Assembly: GCA_035687255.1 (NCBI GenBank)
Contig: DASRYI010000305.1
Span: 1 to 8,060, forward strand
Direction of reading: 5' to 3'
Origin: JAKEHA01 sp035687255
GTDB taxonomy: Bacteria; Krumholzibacteriota; Krumholzibacteriia; WVZY01; JAKEHA01
Length of the DNA: 8,060 nucleotides
Notes under the pieces: generated by a model
What the model was told of the DNA's origin: nothing
Seen by the model: the letters and a program-made list of their open reading frames with translations, nothing else
Database searches by the model: none
Made by a program: the position numbers and the translations under genes
Shown: one piece after another, positions 1 to 6,989 of the stretch
How the letters are laid out: each line of letters begins with the position of its first letter
How positions within the stretch are numbered: the first letter of the stretch is position 1

Positions 1-1
1 C

Positions 2-1012
2 CAGGCGGGCGCAACGGGTGCCCCGCCGGGAACCGGCCGGCGACCGGCGGCGGTCGAACTGGTGGTCGCCGAGGAACCGGGCGAGATCGTAACGTTTCTG
101 TCGCGGCTAAAGTATCTCCTGATGACGGTCGGCGGATTTACCGCGCTCGGCGTCGCGGTGATGCTGACGGTGGTGATTCGCACCAGCCTGCGTCCGCTCG
201 ATGAGCTCACCGGCCAGATCGCTTCGCTGAGCAATACCGACATGTCCGCGCGTGTCGCGCTTTCCGTGACACCGCGGGAAGTCGAACCGATAGTCGCGGA
301 ACTCAACCAGCTGCTGGCGCGACTCGAAACCACGCTCGAGCAGGAGCGGACATTCAGCGCCGACATCGCCCACGAGCTGCGCACGCCGCTGGCCGGACTT
401 CGTTCCGCGGTCGAAGTGGCGCTGGCACGCCCGCGCGCAGCGGACGACTACCGCGATACCCTGGAAAGTTCGCTTACGATTCTGTTGCGGGTACAGGCCA
501 TGGTGGAGACGTTGCTGTATCTCGGCCGCCTCGAGAGTGGCCAGATAGAGATCGAAGAGAGTCCCGCCGATGTCGGCGAACTGGTGGAGGCATCGTGGAT
601 CCCGCTGGACGAGGCGGCGCGCGCGCGCCGACTAGATGTCACGTTTGCGCTCCCGCGCGGTGTTCAGGTGATTACCGATCCCATCCTGCTCGAGATCGCG
701 ATTCGCAATGTGCTCGAAAACGCGGTGGTTCACTCCAATGAAGCGGGTTATGTCAGGATCGAGGCGACACAAAGCGGCGGTTCGAGCATTTTGCGTATTG
801 CCAACAGCGGCAGCCAGGTGGCTCCGGAGGGTGTTGCCACGTTGCTGCACCGGTTCGCGCGCGGCGACGCGTCACGCCGGGCGTCGGGAGAGCACTTCGG
901 GCTGGGACTCGCGCTGGTGGCCAAGATCGCGGCGGCGCTGCGCTTTACCATGCGCGTCGAATCTTCCCAGGGCGGAGAATTCGCCGTCACGTTCGTGATG
1001 CCGGGCAAATAG
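2..1012 (+). CDS. Sensor histidine kinase, CusS/QseC-like (5' end outside window)
   Basis: This is the C-terminal 336 residues of a membrane sensor kinase of a two-component system. It should autophosphorylate on histidine and pass the phosphate to a response regulator, which is not in the window. The frame is open to the left edge, so the GTG at 62 is not taken as the start. Counting from the codon at position 2, a hydrophobic segment lies at about residues 38-59, followed by a HAMP linker (about 60-115). The HisKA H-box is HELRTP with H124 as phospho-acceptor. The HATPase_c domain has an N-box with N240, a G1-like NSGSQ at N268, an F-box-like HRFARGDASRR and a G2 box GLGLAL at about 300. 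An asparagine-containing G1 followed by an APE motif recalls E. coli CusS from memory, so a metal or envelope stimulus is possible, but the sensor domain is missing. The gene ends 44 bp from a convergent gene. Kinase identity is firm; the signal is unknown. Confidence 0.93.
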   Translation, partial: QAGATGAPPGTGRRPAAVELVVAEEPGEIVTFLSRLKYLLMTVGGFTALGVAVMLTVVIRTSLRPLDELTGQIASLSNTDMSARVALSVTPREVEPIVAELNQLLARLETTLEQERTFSADIAHELRTPLAGLRSAVEVALARPRAADDYRDTLESSLTILLRVQAMVETLLYLGRLESGQIEIEESPADVGELVEASWIPLDEAARARRLDVTFALPRGVQVITDPILLEIAIRNVLENAVVHSNEAGYVRIEATQSGGSSILRIANSGSQVAPEGVATLLHRFARGDASRRASGEHFGLGLALVAKIAAALRFTMRVESSQGGEFAVTFVMPGK

Positions 1013-1015
1013 TCC

Positions 1016-1041
1016 CGGGATTGACGGCGGCGGGAATGACG
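1016..1041. repeat. Short imperfect direct repeat in a convergent intergenic gap
   Basis: Two 11-bp copies, CGGGATTGACG (1016-1026) and CGGGAATGACG (1031-1041), match at 10 of 11 positions with a 15-bp period. They lie between the kinase stop (1012) and the stop of the minus-strand gene (1057). The CGGGAATGACG core resembles ends of dispersed intergenic repeats seen in many bacterial genomes (recalled, not searched). No convincing rho-independent terminator is present: only a 5-bp TCCCG/CGGGA stem (1013-1017 with 1031-1035). On the minus strand a run of five T sits at 1042-1046 without a good stem before it. Confidence 0.4.
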
Positions 1042-1056
1042 AAAAAGGGACGCGGC

Positions 1057-1431
1057 CTACTCGGTCACGCTGCGCAGCCACGCCAGCGCTTCGTCGCGAT
1101 CGCGGAAGACGCTGGTCATGACGCCGGCGGTCTCGCTGTAGACGGCGCCCAGGCGACCAAGGCCGAAGTGGATGTCCTCGCTGGCAAGCACGGCGCAGCG
1201 TTTGACGCGGTCCCGGAATGGTCCCAGGTATTCGGCCACGCGGATGATTTCGGCGGTAGGACGGCTGGCGAGCGAGGTCGACCCGCGCACGTCCGCGAGG
1301 AGAACGAACTCGTCGGGAAGCTCCGGGTCTTCCAGGGCCTGGTGGAACGTCTCGAAAACCTCGTCGGGAGGGCACACGTCCTTCCAGGTCAGTTCCACCA
1401 GATCGCCGTCGATTCGATACGTTACCGGCAT
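1057..1431 (-). CDS. Small SpoIIAA/STAS-like domain protein
   Basis: A 124-residue soluble protein with no signal peptide or membrane segment, so probably cytoplasmic. The pattern fits the SpoIIAA-like fold: an N-terminal strand pair (TYRIDGDLVELTW, 4-16), a helix (23-34), a strand with VLLADVRG (43-50), a helix (58-75), a strand (CAVLAS, 79-84), then a terminal strand and helix with VFRDRDEALAWL (108-119). An FRD-x-EALAWL ending is typical of SpoIIAA-like (PF11964-type) and related short proteins of unknown role. The DxSG-type phosphoserine loop of classical anti-sigma antagonists is not evident; S51-T52-S53 lies nearby instead. The ATG at 1431 is chosen because AGAAGG sits just upstream (AAGG at 1439-1442, 7-nt spacing) and homology-like sequence starts there. 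The frame runs upstream to 1602, but that part looks non-coding and overlaps the divergent gene. Possible link to the divergent activase through the shared control region; function unknown. Confidence 0.72.
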   Translation of the reverse strand: MPVTYRIDGDLVELTWKDVCPPDEVFETFHQALEDPELPDEFVLLADVRGSTSLASRPTAEIIRVAEYLGPFRDRVKRCAVLASEDIHFGLGRLGAVYSETAGVMTSVFRDRDEALAWLRSVTE

Positions 1432-1459
1432 ACGCCTACCTTCTACACGACTTGGAGCC

Positions 1460-1475
1460 CGTGGGCAAGCCCACG
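1460..1475. repeat. Perfect 7-bp inverted repeat, CGTGGGC-AA-GCCCACG
   Basis: Seven-base arms flank a two-base centre. It lies 28 bp upstream of the minus-strand STAS-like start, so it would fall in that gene's 5' leader if the promoter proposed at 1483-1511 is right. It could be a hairpin, an operator half of the divergent region, or a copy of a dispersed intergenic repeat. There is no T-tract, so an intrinsic terminator is unlikely. Confidence 0.5.
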
Positions 1476-1482
1476 CGTTTGA

Positions 1483-1511
1483 ATAGTACGGAATAGTTGA
1501 AGAGGCTTCAA
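1483..1511 (-). promoter_or_regulatory. Candidate sigma-70-like promoter for the STAS-like gene
   Basis: On the minus strand, TTGAAG (1511-1506) is followed after exactly 17 bp by TACTAT (1488-1483). Each hexamer matches consensus at 4 of 6 positions. Initiation would fall near 1476, about 45 bases before the ATG at 1431. The -35 hexamer lies within the 12-bp inverted repeat at 1491-1517, which fits repression by a bound dimer. An equally spaced plus-strand -10 element was not seen. Prediction from spacing and consensus only; the promoter code of this lineage is unknown. Confidence 0.33.
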
Positions 1512-1517
1512 CTATTC
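1491..1517. promoter_or_regulatory. 12-bp perfect inverted repeat, probable operator between divergent genes
   Basis: GAATAGTTGAAG (1491-1502) and CTTCAACTATTC (1506-1517) are exact reverse complements separated by three bases. A third GAATAGT copy begins 10 bp earlier at 1481, about one helical turn away on the same face. The element is AT-rich against GC-rich surroundings and lies between the starts of the STAS-like gene (1431, minus) and the activase (1541, plus). A dimeric repressor or activator site serving both genes is the simplest reading. A hairpin in the activase leader is the alternative. No regulator gene is visible in the window. Confidence 0.6.
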
Positions 1518-1540
1518 GAGTTGCTCTCCGGGCGCACCTG

Positions 1541-4500
1541 ATGGATACTCCGGGGACCATGGCCGTCGCCCGTTTCCTCATTGGTATGGATGTCGGTTCC
1601 ACGACGGTGAAAGCCGTGGTGGTGGATGCAGCGACGGATACCCTCCTGTGGCATGACTACCAGCGCCACGAAACCAAGCAGCCGGAAAAAGTTCTCGAGT
1701 TCCTGAAACGCCTCGACGCCGACGTCGCGGGCCTCCGCGATGCCACGGCTGCGGGCGAAACGCGCGTGTTCATCACCGGCAGCGGCGGCATGAACATCGC
1801 GCCGAAGATCGGCGCCAAGTTCGTGCAGGAAGTCAACGCCGTGTGCCTGGCCGTGGAGAAGGAACACCCGGCCGCGGGCTCGGTGGTCGAGCTGGGCGGG
1901 CAGGACGCCAAAATCATCGTCTTCAAGGAAGACCGGGAGACCGGCCGCAAAAAGAAGATCCCGTCGATGAACGACAAGTGCGCGGGGGGAACCGGCGCCG
2001 TGATCGACAAGATCAACGCCAAGCTGCGCATTCCACCCGAGGAGCTGTGCCAGCAGGGGTACGACGGCGTCAAGCTGCACCACGTGGCGGGCAAGTGCGG
2101 CGTGTTCGCCGAGACCGACATCAACGGCCTGCAGAAGCAGGGCATTCCTACCGAAGAACTGATGGCGTCGCTCTTCGAGGCCATCATCGGACAGAATCTT
2201 TCCGTGCTGACGCGCGGTCACACCTTGCGCCCCGAGGTCATCCTGCTGGGCGGACCCAATACCTACATTCGCGGCATGCGCGAAGCGTGGCAGCACAATA
2301 TTCCACTCATGTGGAAAGAGCGCGAGGTGGCGCTGCCCGAGGGCGTGGACCCGAAGTCGCTCATCGTGGTGCCGCAGAACGCCCAGTACTACGCCGCCAT
2401 CGGTGCCGTGGAGTACGGCAAGGACGAAGACGAGGACATCGGCGTGTACGCGGGATGGACCGCGCTCGAGGAATACATCACGGTGGGCCGCAAGCAGAGT
2501 CGGCAGAAAGCCAGTGCGGGACTGTCGCGCGATGCCACCGATCTCGGACACTTCCAGGATCGCTACCGCCCCGAGCCTTTTGAGCCCACTACCTTCGTCG
2601 CGGGTGAGACAGTGCGCGCCTTCATCGGACTCGACGGCGGGTCGACGTCCACCAAGGCGGTCCTGCTGAGCGAGGACCGGGAGGTGCTGGCGAAAGCCTA
2701 TCAGCTTTCCAAGGGCAACCCCATCAAGGACACCATCGAAGTTATCGGCGACATCGAGAGCCACGTGACGTCGTTTGGCGCGCGCCTGGAGATTCTCGGT
2801 GTTGGCACCACCGGCTACGCCAAGGATGTGTTGCGCGATGTGCTGGGCGCAGACGCCGCCATCGTGGAAACCGTGGCACACGCCGAAAGCGCGCTGCATT
2901 TCTATGACGACGTCGATGTAATCTGCGACGTCGGCGGCCAGGACATCAAGATCATGGTGCTCAAAGACGGCAGCGTGAAGGACTTCAAGCTCAACACGCA
3001 GTGTTCCGCCGGCAACGGATACTTCCTGCAGAGTACGGCGGGCGAGTTCGGCGTGCCGGTGGAGAAGTTCGCCGACACCGCCTTCGGCGCGGAACAGATG
3101 CCGACCTTCGGGTATGGCTGCGCCGTCTTCATGCAGTCGGACATCGTCGATTTCCAGCGCCAGGGCTGGACGCCGGGCGAGATCATGGCCGGGCTGGCGG
3201 CGGTGCTGCCCAAGAACATCTGGCTGTATGTGGCCCAGATTCCCAACCTGGCCAAACTCGGCAAGCGCTTCGTGCTGCAGGGCGGAACGCAGCGCAATCT
3301 GGCGGCCGTGAAAGCCCAGGTCGACTTCATCTCGTCGCGTTTCCGCGGCACGGCCGACGATCGGCCCGACATCATTGTGCACCGGCACTGCGGCGAAAGC
3401 GGGGCCATCGGCGCCGCGCTGGAAGCGGCCCGCCTCTACGAAAACGGGCGGCGCACGTCGTTCATCGGACTCGAATCGGTGCAGACGATTTCCTACACCA
3501 CCCACACGTCCGAAGACACGCGTTGTCACTTCTGCAAGAACGAATGCCTGCGCACGTTCATCGACGTCGAGGCCTCGTGCACCATCAAGCGCGACCAGGG
3601 AGAGGCGGACACTGCCAGCGCGACCGCCGGCGCGCGCAAGAGCAAGGTGTCACTGGCGCCGGGCGCACGCCGACTGATCGTCAACAACTCGTGTGAGAAG
3701 GGGCTGGTGGAGGATGTTGAGTCGATGCGTGAGATCAAGAAGGATCTCGACGCTCGTCTCAAGGCGGCGCCCAACTTCGTGGAAAAGAGTGCGCGCGACG
3801 TGTTCAAGAGCTTCAAGCCCGCCGGCGTGGCGGATGCGCCGCCGAAGCACGCCCTTACGGGCGGGCAGAAGGCGCGTGTTGAGCTGATCAAGAAGCGCGA
3901 GAACATCCGCATTGGTATTCCACGCCTGCTCAACCAGTACTCCACCAACCCGCTGTTCTCGGCGTACTTCGAATCCCTCGGGATTCGCGCCCACAACCTG
4001 GTGTACTCGGACTACACCACCGAAGAGCTCTACAAGGAAGGCGCCAGGCGCGGCGCCATCGACCCCTGTTTCCCCAGCAAGCTGGGCATTCCGCACGTGC
4101 ACAATCTCATCTTCAAGCAGCACGAGAAGAAGCCGCTGGACGCGATCTTCTTTCCGATGATCGACGACCTGAAGAGCGACCTGAAGAACATTCAGGACTG
4201 CCGCGCCTGTCCTACAGTGACGGCCACGCCCGAAGCCGTGAAGGCGGCCTTCACCAAGGAAGGCGACCTGTTTGCAAAGAAGGGAATTCGCTACCTGTGT
4301 CCCGTGGTGAACGTTGCGCAACCACATCTGTTTGCGCGCCAGATGTACGGCGCGTGGAAGGATGTGCTCGGGCTGTCGGAGAAGGAAAACGCGCGCGCGG
4401 CCGAAGCGGGATACCGGGCGCTGGACGAGTACATGGACAACACGCGCCGCGCGGCGCGCACGGTGCTGGATGAGCTCGAGCGTGAGAACAAGCTCGGCAT

Positions 4501-5074
4501 CGTGGTGCTGGGGCGGCCGTATCACAACGATCCCGGCATCAACCACGAGATCCTGGTGGAGTTCCAGAAGCTGGGTTATCCCGTGTTCACGCAGGATTCA
4601 CTGCCCGTCGACGACGATATTCTCAATCGCCTCTTCGGCGACGAGGTGCGCGCGGGCGAGATTTCCGATGCCATGGACATCAGCGATGTGTGGAAGAACG
4701 CCTACAGCGAGAACACCAGCCGCAAGGTGTGGGCGGCCAAATACGTGGCGCGCCATCCCCATCTGGTGGCACTCGAGGTGTCGAACTTCAAGTGCGGCCA
4801 CGACGCGCCCATCTACAGCGTGGTCGAGGAAATCATCGAGAGCTCCGGCACTCCCTACTTCTCCTTCAAGGACCTGGACGAGAACCGCCCGGCCGGGTCC
4901 ATCAAGATCCGCGTCGAGACCATCGGCTATTTCCTGAAGCGTTACCGCGAAGACAAGCTCCGCGACGAGTGGCGCGAACGCGTGGTCGAGCACGAAGCTG
5001 CGAGCCACGTCCCGCCCGAAGTGCCCGCCGGACCGCTGCCCTCGGACGACGACAGTATGGTCGAAGTGGCATAG
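1541..5074 (+). CDS. Tandem BadF/HgdC-type CoA-dehydratase activase fused to DUF2229-like domain
   Basis: A 1177-residue cytoplasmic protein with two ASKHA-fold ATPase domains (COG1924/BadF-BcrA type) and a C-terminal half like COG3580/COG3581. Known HgdC-type activators use ATP hydrolysis to push electrons to low potential and reduce a 2-hydroxyacyl-CoA dehydratase or related iron-sulfur enzyme. Domain 1 has DVGSTTVK (17-24), ELGGQDAK (117-124), C147 in NDKCAGGTG and C186 in GKCGVFAETD. Domain 2 repeats this with LDGGSTSTK (364-372), DVGGQDIK (463-470), C488 in TQCSAGNG and C527 in YGCAVFMQSD. Next comes a C662-x2-C665-x3-C669 motif with C680 and C718, a low-complexity linker (about 685-712), then the DUF2229-like part from about 787 with C843, C887-x2-C890, C920 and C1085. 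The ATG at 1541 has a weak ribosome site; ATG 1559 (M7) is an alternative. It is shorter than the roughly 1400-residue fusions I recall. The substrate and electron donor are unknown, and no dehydratase subunit is nearby. Confidence 0.87.
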   Translation: MDTPGTMAVARFLIGMDVGSTTVKAVVVDAATDTLLWHDYQRHETKQPEKVLEFLKRLDADVAGLRDATAAGETRVFITGSGGMNIAPKIGAKFVQEVNAVCLAVEKEHPAAGSVVELGGQDAKIIVFKEDRETGRKKKIPSMNDKCAGGTGAVIDKINAKLRIPPEELCQQGYDGVKLHHVAGKCGVFAETDINGLQKQGIPTEELMASLFEAIIGQNLSVLTRGHTLRPEVILLGGPNTYIRGMREAWQHNIPLMWKEREVALPEGVDPKSLIVVPQNAQYYAAIGAVEYGKDEDEDIGVYAGWTALEEYITVGRKQSRQKASAGLSRDATDLGHFQDRYRPEPFEPTTFVAGETVRAFIGLDGGSTSTKAVLLSEDREVLAKAYQLSKGNPIKDTIEVIGDIESHVTSFGARLEILGVGTTGYAKDVLRDVLGADAAIVETVAHAESALHFYDDVDVICDVGGQDIKIMVLKDGSVKDFKLNTQCSAGNGYFLQSTAGEFGVPVEKFADTAFGAEQMPTFGYGCAVFMQSDIVDFQRQGWTPGEIMAGLAAVLPKNIWLYVAQIPNLAKLGKRFVLQGGTQRNLAAVKAQVDFISSRFRGTADDRPDIIVHRHCGESGAIGAALEAARLYENGRRTSFIGLESVQTISYTTHTSEDTRCHFCKNECLRTFIDVEASCTIKRDQGEADTASATAGARKSKVSLAPGARRLIVNNSCEKGLVEDVESMREIKKDLDARLKAAPNFVEKSARDVFKSFKPAGVADAPPKHALTGGQKARVELIKKRENIRIGIPRLLNQYSTNPLFSAYFESLGIRAHNLVYSDYTTEELYKEGARRGAIDPCFPSKLGIPHVHNLIFKQHEKKPLDAIFFPMIDDLKSDLKNIQDCRACPTVTATPEAVKAAFTKEGDLFAKKGIRYLCPVVNVAQPHLFARQMYGAWKDVLGLSEKENARAAEAGYRALDEYMDNTRRAARTVLDELERENKLGIVVLGRPYHNDPGINHEILVEFQKLGYPVFTQDSLPVDDDILNRLFGDEVRAGEISDAMDISDVWKNAYSENTSRKVWAAKYVARHPHLVALEVSNFKCGHDAPIYSVVEEIIESSGTPYFSFKDLDENRPAGSIKIRVETIGYFLKRYREDKLRDEWRERVVEHEAASHVPPEVPAGPLPSDDDSMVEVA

Positions 5075-5116
5075 GCCGGCGCGATGCGTTTCTAAACGAC
5101 TGCGAACGGCTTTTCG

Positions 5117-5162
5117 GACGGCGTGGACACGGGGCTGTGCTATGCTCCGCGTCCGCGCCGTC
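5117..5162 (+). terminator. Long stem-loop after the activase gene; possible terminator or leader element
   Basis: The outer arms GACGGCGTGGAC (5117-5128) and GTCCGCGCCGTC (5151-5162) pair over 12 bp with one G-U wobble. After one A/C mismatch, CGGGGC (5130-5135) pairs with GCTCCG (5144-5149) over 6 bp, again with one wobble, leaving an 8-base loop. The stem begins 42 bases after the activase stop and ends 46 bases before the next start. No U-tract follows, so it is not a canonical intrinsic terminator. It may protect the 3' end, terminate without a U-run, or act as a leader structure for the DUF885 gene. Confidence 0.45.
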
Positions 5163-5194
5163 TCGGTTTGCGGGCGCGCCGTTGTTTCCCTCGC

Positions 5195-5201
5195 AAAGGA
5201 G
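5195..5201 (+). promoter_or_regulatory. Shine-Dalgarno sequence deciding the GTG start of the DUF885 gene
   Basis: AAAGGAG ends 7 bases before the GTG at 5209, and a Sec signal peptide begins at that codon. The frame stays open upstream to 4690, but that part overlaps the activase coding region in another frame. The ribosome site plus signal peptide therefore fix the start at 5209. Confidence 0.8.
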
Positions 5202-5208
5202 AACTCCT

Positions 5209-6966
5209 GTGAACAAAGCCGCATGGATTCTGGCTGTGGCTCTGACGGCAACCTGCGCGGCCGGGGCGGTCGCGCAGACGTCTGCACCGCTGAAGAAACT
5301 CTTCGACGACGAATGGGCCTGGCGCCTGCACGAGAATCCGCTGTTTGCCACCTCTGTGGGCGACCACAGTATGGACGACCGGCTCCCGTCGGTTACCGTG
5401 GCGGACTGGGAACGCCGTGAAAAGGACACGCGTGGGTTTCTGAAGCGCCTCGAGGCGATCGATCGTTCCAAACTCAATGATACCGATCGCATCAACTACG
5501 ACTTCTTCGGCCGTGTCCTGCGGAACCGGATCACCGACTCGGAGTTCAAGGGATACCTGCTTCCCATCACCAACCGCGAGGGATTTCACACCGACCTTCC
5601 GCAGCTTCCCAACAACGTTCCTCTGGCCACCGCCAAGGACTACGACAACTACTGCGCGCGCCTCGAGGCCATGCGCACATACATCGATCAGCAGATCGAA
5701 TTGATGCGCACTGGTCTCAAGAACGGCTACGTGTTGCCGAAGGTCGTCATGGCGGGGCTCGACGAAACCGTGGCGCCGCACGTGGTGGATGATCCCACCA
5801 AAAGCCTGCTGTATGCGCCCTTCTCGAAGTTCCCGGATGCCATCGGCGACGCCGACCGCGCGCGCCTCACCGAGCGCGGCAAGAAGGCGATCATGGCCTC
5901 GGTGGTCCCCGGCTTTCGCGATCTGCAGGACTTCTTCGTGAAGGAGTACATTCCCGGTGGACGCGAATCGATCGCCTGCGCCGACCTGCCCAATGGCAAG
6001 AAGTACTACGAATTCCTGATCAGGGAATACACCACGCTGGATGAAACGCCGCAGCAGGTGCATGACACCGGCCTGGCCGAGGTGAAGCGTATCCGCAGCG
6101 AAATGGATGCGGTAATCGCGACCACGGGGTTCAAGGGAACGTTCGCCGAGTTCGTCAATTATCTGCGCACCGATCCGAAGTTCTACACCGACGACCCGCA
6201 GCAATTGATGAAGGAAACGGCCTATGTGCTCAAGCAGATTGATGGGCAGCTACCCAAACTGTTCAAGACCCTGCCGCGCCTGCCCTACGGCATCAAGCCG
6301 ATTCCCGATTACATCGCGCCCAAGACCAGCACCGCCTACTACGAGCCCGGCGCCGGCGACGGAACGCGCGCGGGGTTCTACTGCGTCAATCTGTATGACC
6401 TGAAGAGCCGCCCCCTGTATGAGATCGAAGCGCTGTCACTGCACGAAGCGGTGCCGGGACATCATTTGCAGATCGCGATTGCCATGGAGTTGCCGGACGT
6501 CCCCATGTTCCGCCGCTACGAGTGGGTCACGGCATTTGGCGAGGGGTGGGGCCTGTATTCCGAACACCTGGGGCTGGAGCTGGGCATGTACCAGGATCCC
6601 TACAGCAACTTTGGCCGCCTGAGCTACGAGATGTGGCGCGCCATGCGTCTGGTGGTGGACACCGGCATGCATTATTTCGGATGGACCCGCCAGCAGGCCA
6701 TCGACTACATGGCGGCCAACGGCGCGCTTTCCATGCGCAACATCGAAGCCGAAGTCGATCGCTACATCGCGTGGCCGGGACAGGCGGTGGCGTACAAGAC
6801 GGGTGAACTCAAGATCCGTGAGCTGCGCGACTACGCCACCCGCGAACTCGGTCCCAGGTTCGACGTCCGCGAATTCCACGACGTGGTGCTGTGGCACGGC
6901 TCGGTGCCGCTCGACATCCTCGACGCCAACGTCAAGGCGTGGGTCGCAAAGAAGAAGCAGGAATAG
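5209..6966 (+). CDS. Exported DUF885 family putative zinc peptidase
   Basis: A 585-residue protein of the DUF885 (PF05960-type) family, near the family's usual length of about 600. The N-terminus is a Sec signal peptide: MNK, a hydrophobic core (about 4-19) and a likely signal peptidase I site after A20-V21-A22. C16 lies in TATC, a poor lipobox, so a lipoprotein is less likely. The mature protein should be periplasmic or secreted. The family hallmark is HEAVPGHH at 412-419, an HExxxGH variant of zincin motifs, followed by GEGWGLYSE with E445. H412, H418 or H419 and E445 are the candidate metal ligands, with E413 as catalytic base (inference from motif). The N-terminal part (about 25-380) is mostly helical and starts with the DDEWAWRLHENPLFAT segment typical of this family. 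Substrate is not known; peptide scavenging or envelope peptide turnover is plausible. The membrane glycosyltransferase gene follows 23 bp downstream, suggesting co-transcription. Confidence 0.9.
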   Translation: MNKAAWILAVALTATCAAGAVAQTSAPLKKLFDDEWAWRLHENPLFATSVGDHSMDDRLPSVTVADWERREKDTRGFLKRLEAIDRSKLNDTDRINYDFFGRVLRNRITDSEFKGYLLPITNREGFHTDLPQLPNNVPLATAKDYDNYCARLEAMRTYIDQQIELMRTGLKNGYVLPKVVMAGLDETVAPHVVDDPTKSLLYAPFSKFPDAIGDADRARLTERGKKAIMASVVPGFRDLQDFFVKEYIPGGRESIACADLPNGKKYYEFLIREYTTLDETPQQVHDTGLAEVKRIRSEMDAVIATTGFKGTFAEFVNYLRTDPKFYTDDPQQLMKETAYVLKQIDGQLPKLFKTLPRLPYGIKPIPDYIAPKTSTAYYEPGAGDGTRAGFYCVNLYDLKSRPLYEIEALSLHEAVPGHHLQIAIAMELPDVPMFRRYEWVTAFGEGWGLYSEHLGLELGMYQDPYSNFGRLSYEMWRAMRLVVDTGMHYFGWTRQQAIDYMAANGALSMRNIEAEVDRYIAWPGQAVAYKTGELKIRELRDYATRELGPRFDVREFHDVVLWHGSVPLDILDANVKAWVAKKKQE

Positions 6967-6989
6967 CGCGAGGAAGCTGCGAGTACGCC

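Noticed and set aside
803..817. Apparently degenerate G1 box (NSGSQ instead of DxGxG) suggesting an inactive kinase
   Set aside because: An asparagine-containing G1 is found in CusS-like kinases as I recall, and the H, N and G2 boxes are all intact, so loss of activity is not supported.
1497..1511. FNR/ANR-type oxygen-responsive box (TTGA...TCAA) upstream of an oxygen-sensitive enzyme
   Set aside because: The half-sites are separated by 7 bases rather than 6, and the conserved inner T/A of TTGAT-N4-ATCAA are missing. The longer 12-bp arms suggest a different regulator.
1508..3529. Long minus-strand open frame (673 codons) antisense to the activase
   Set aside because: The plus-strand frame carries unmistakable ATPase motifs. 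The antisense translation is rich in His, Arg, Asp and Gly with no recognisable domain, as expected for a shadow of a GC-rich gene with G/C third positions.
3650..4546. Minus-strand open frame (298 codons) within the activase C-terminal half
   Set aside because: It is opposite a conserved coding region, lacks motifs, a ribosome site and plausible context. It is a shadow of high GC coding.
5141..5146. TATGCT with upstream TG as an extended -10 promoter for the DUF885 gene
   Set aside because: No -35 match at 16-18 bp spacing; TGGACA at 5124-5129 is only 11 bp away, and the site lies in the loop of a strong stem. Too weak to list as a promoter.
4690..5208. Upstream extension of the DUF885 frame overlapping the activase gene
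   Set aside because: The extension is an out-of-frame reading of activase codons. AAAGGAG and the signal peptide place the start at 5209.
5140..6204. Minus-strand open frame (354 codons) opposite the DUF885 gene
   Set aside because: The plus strand has a signal peptide, ribosome site and family motifs; the antisense product has none.
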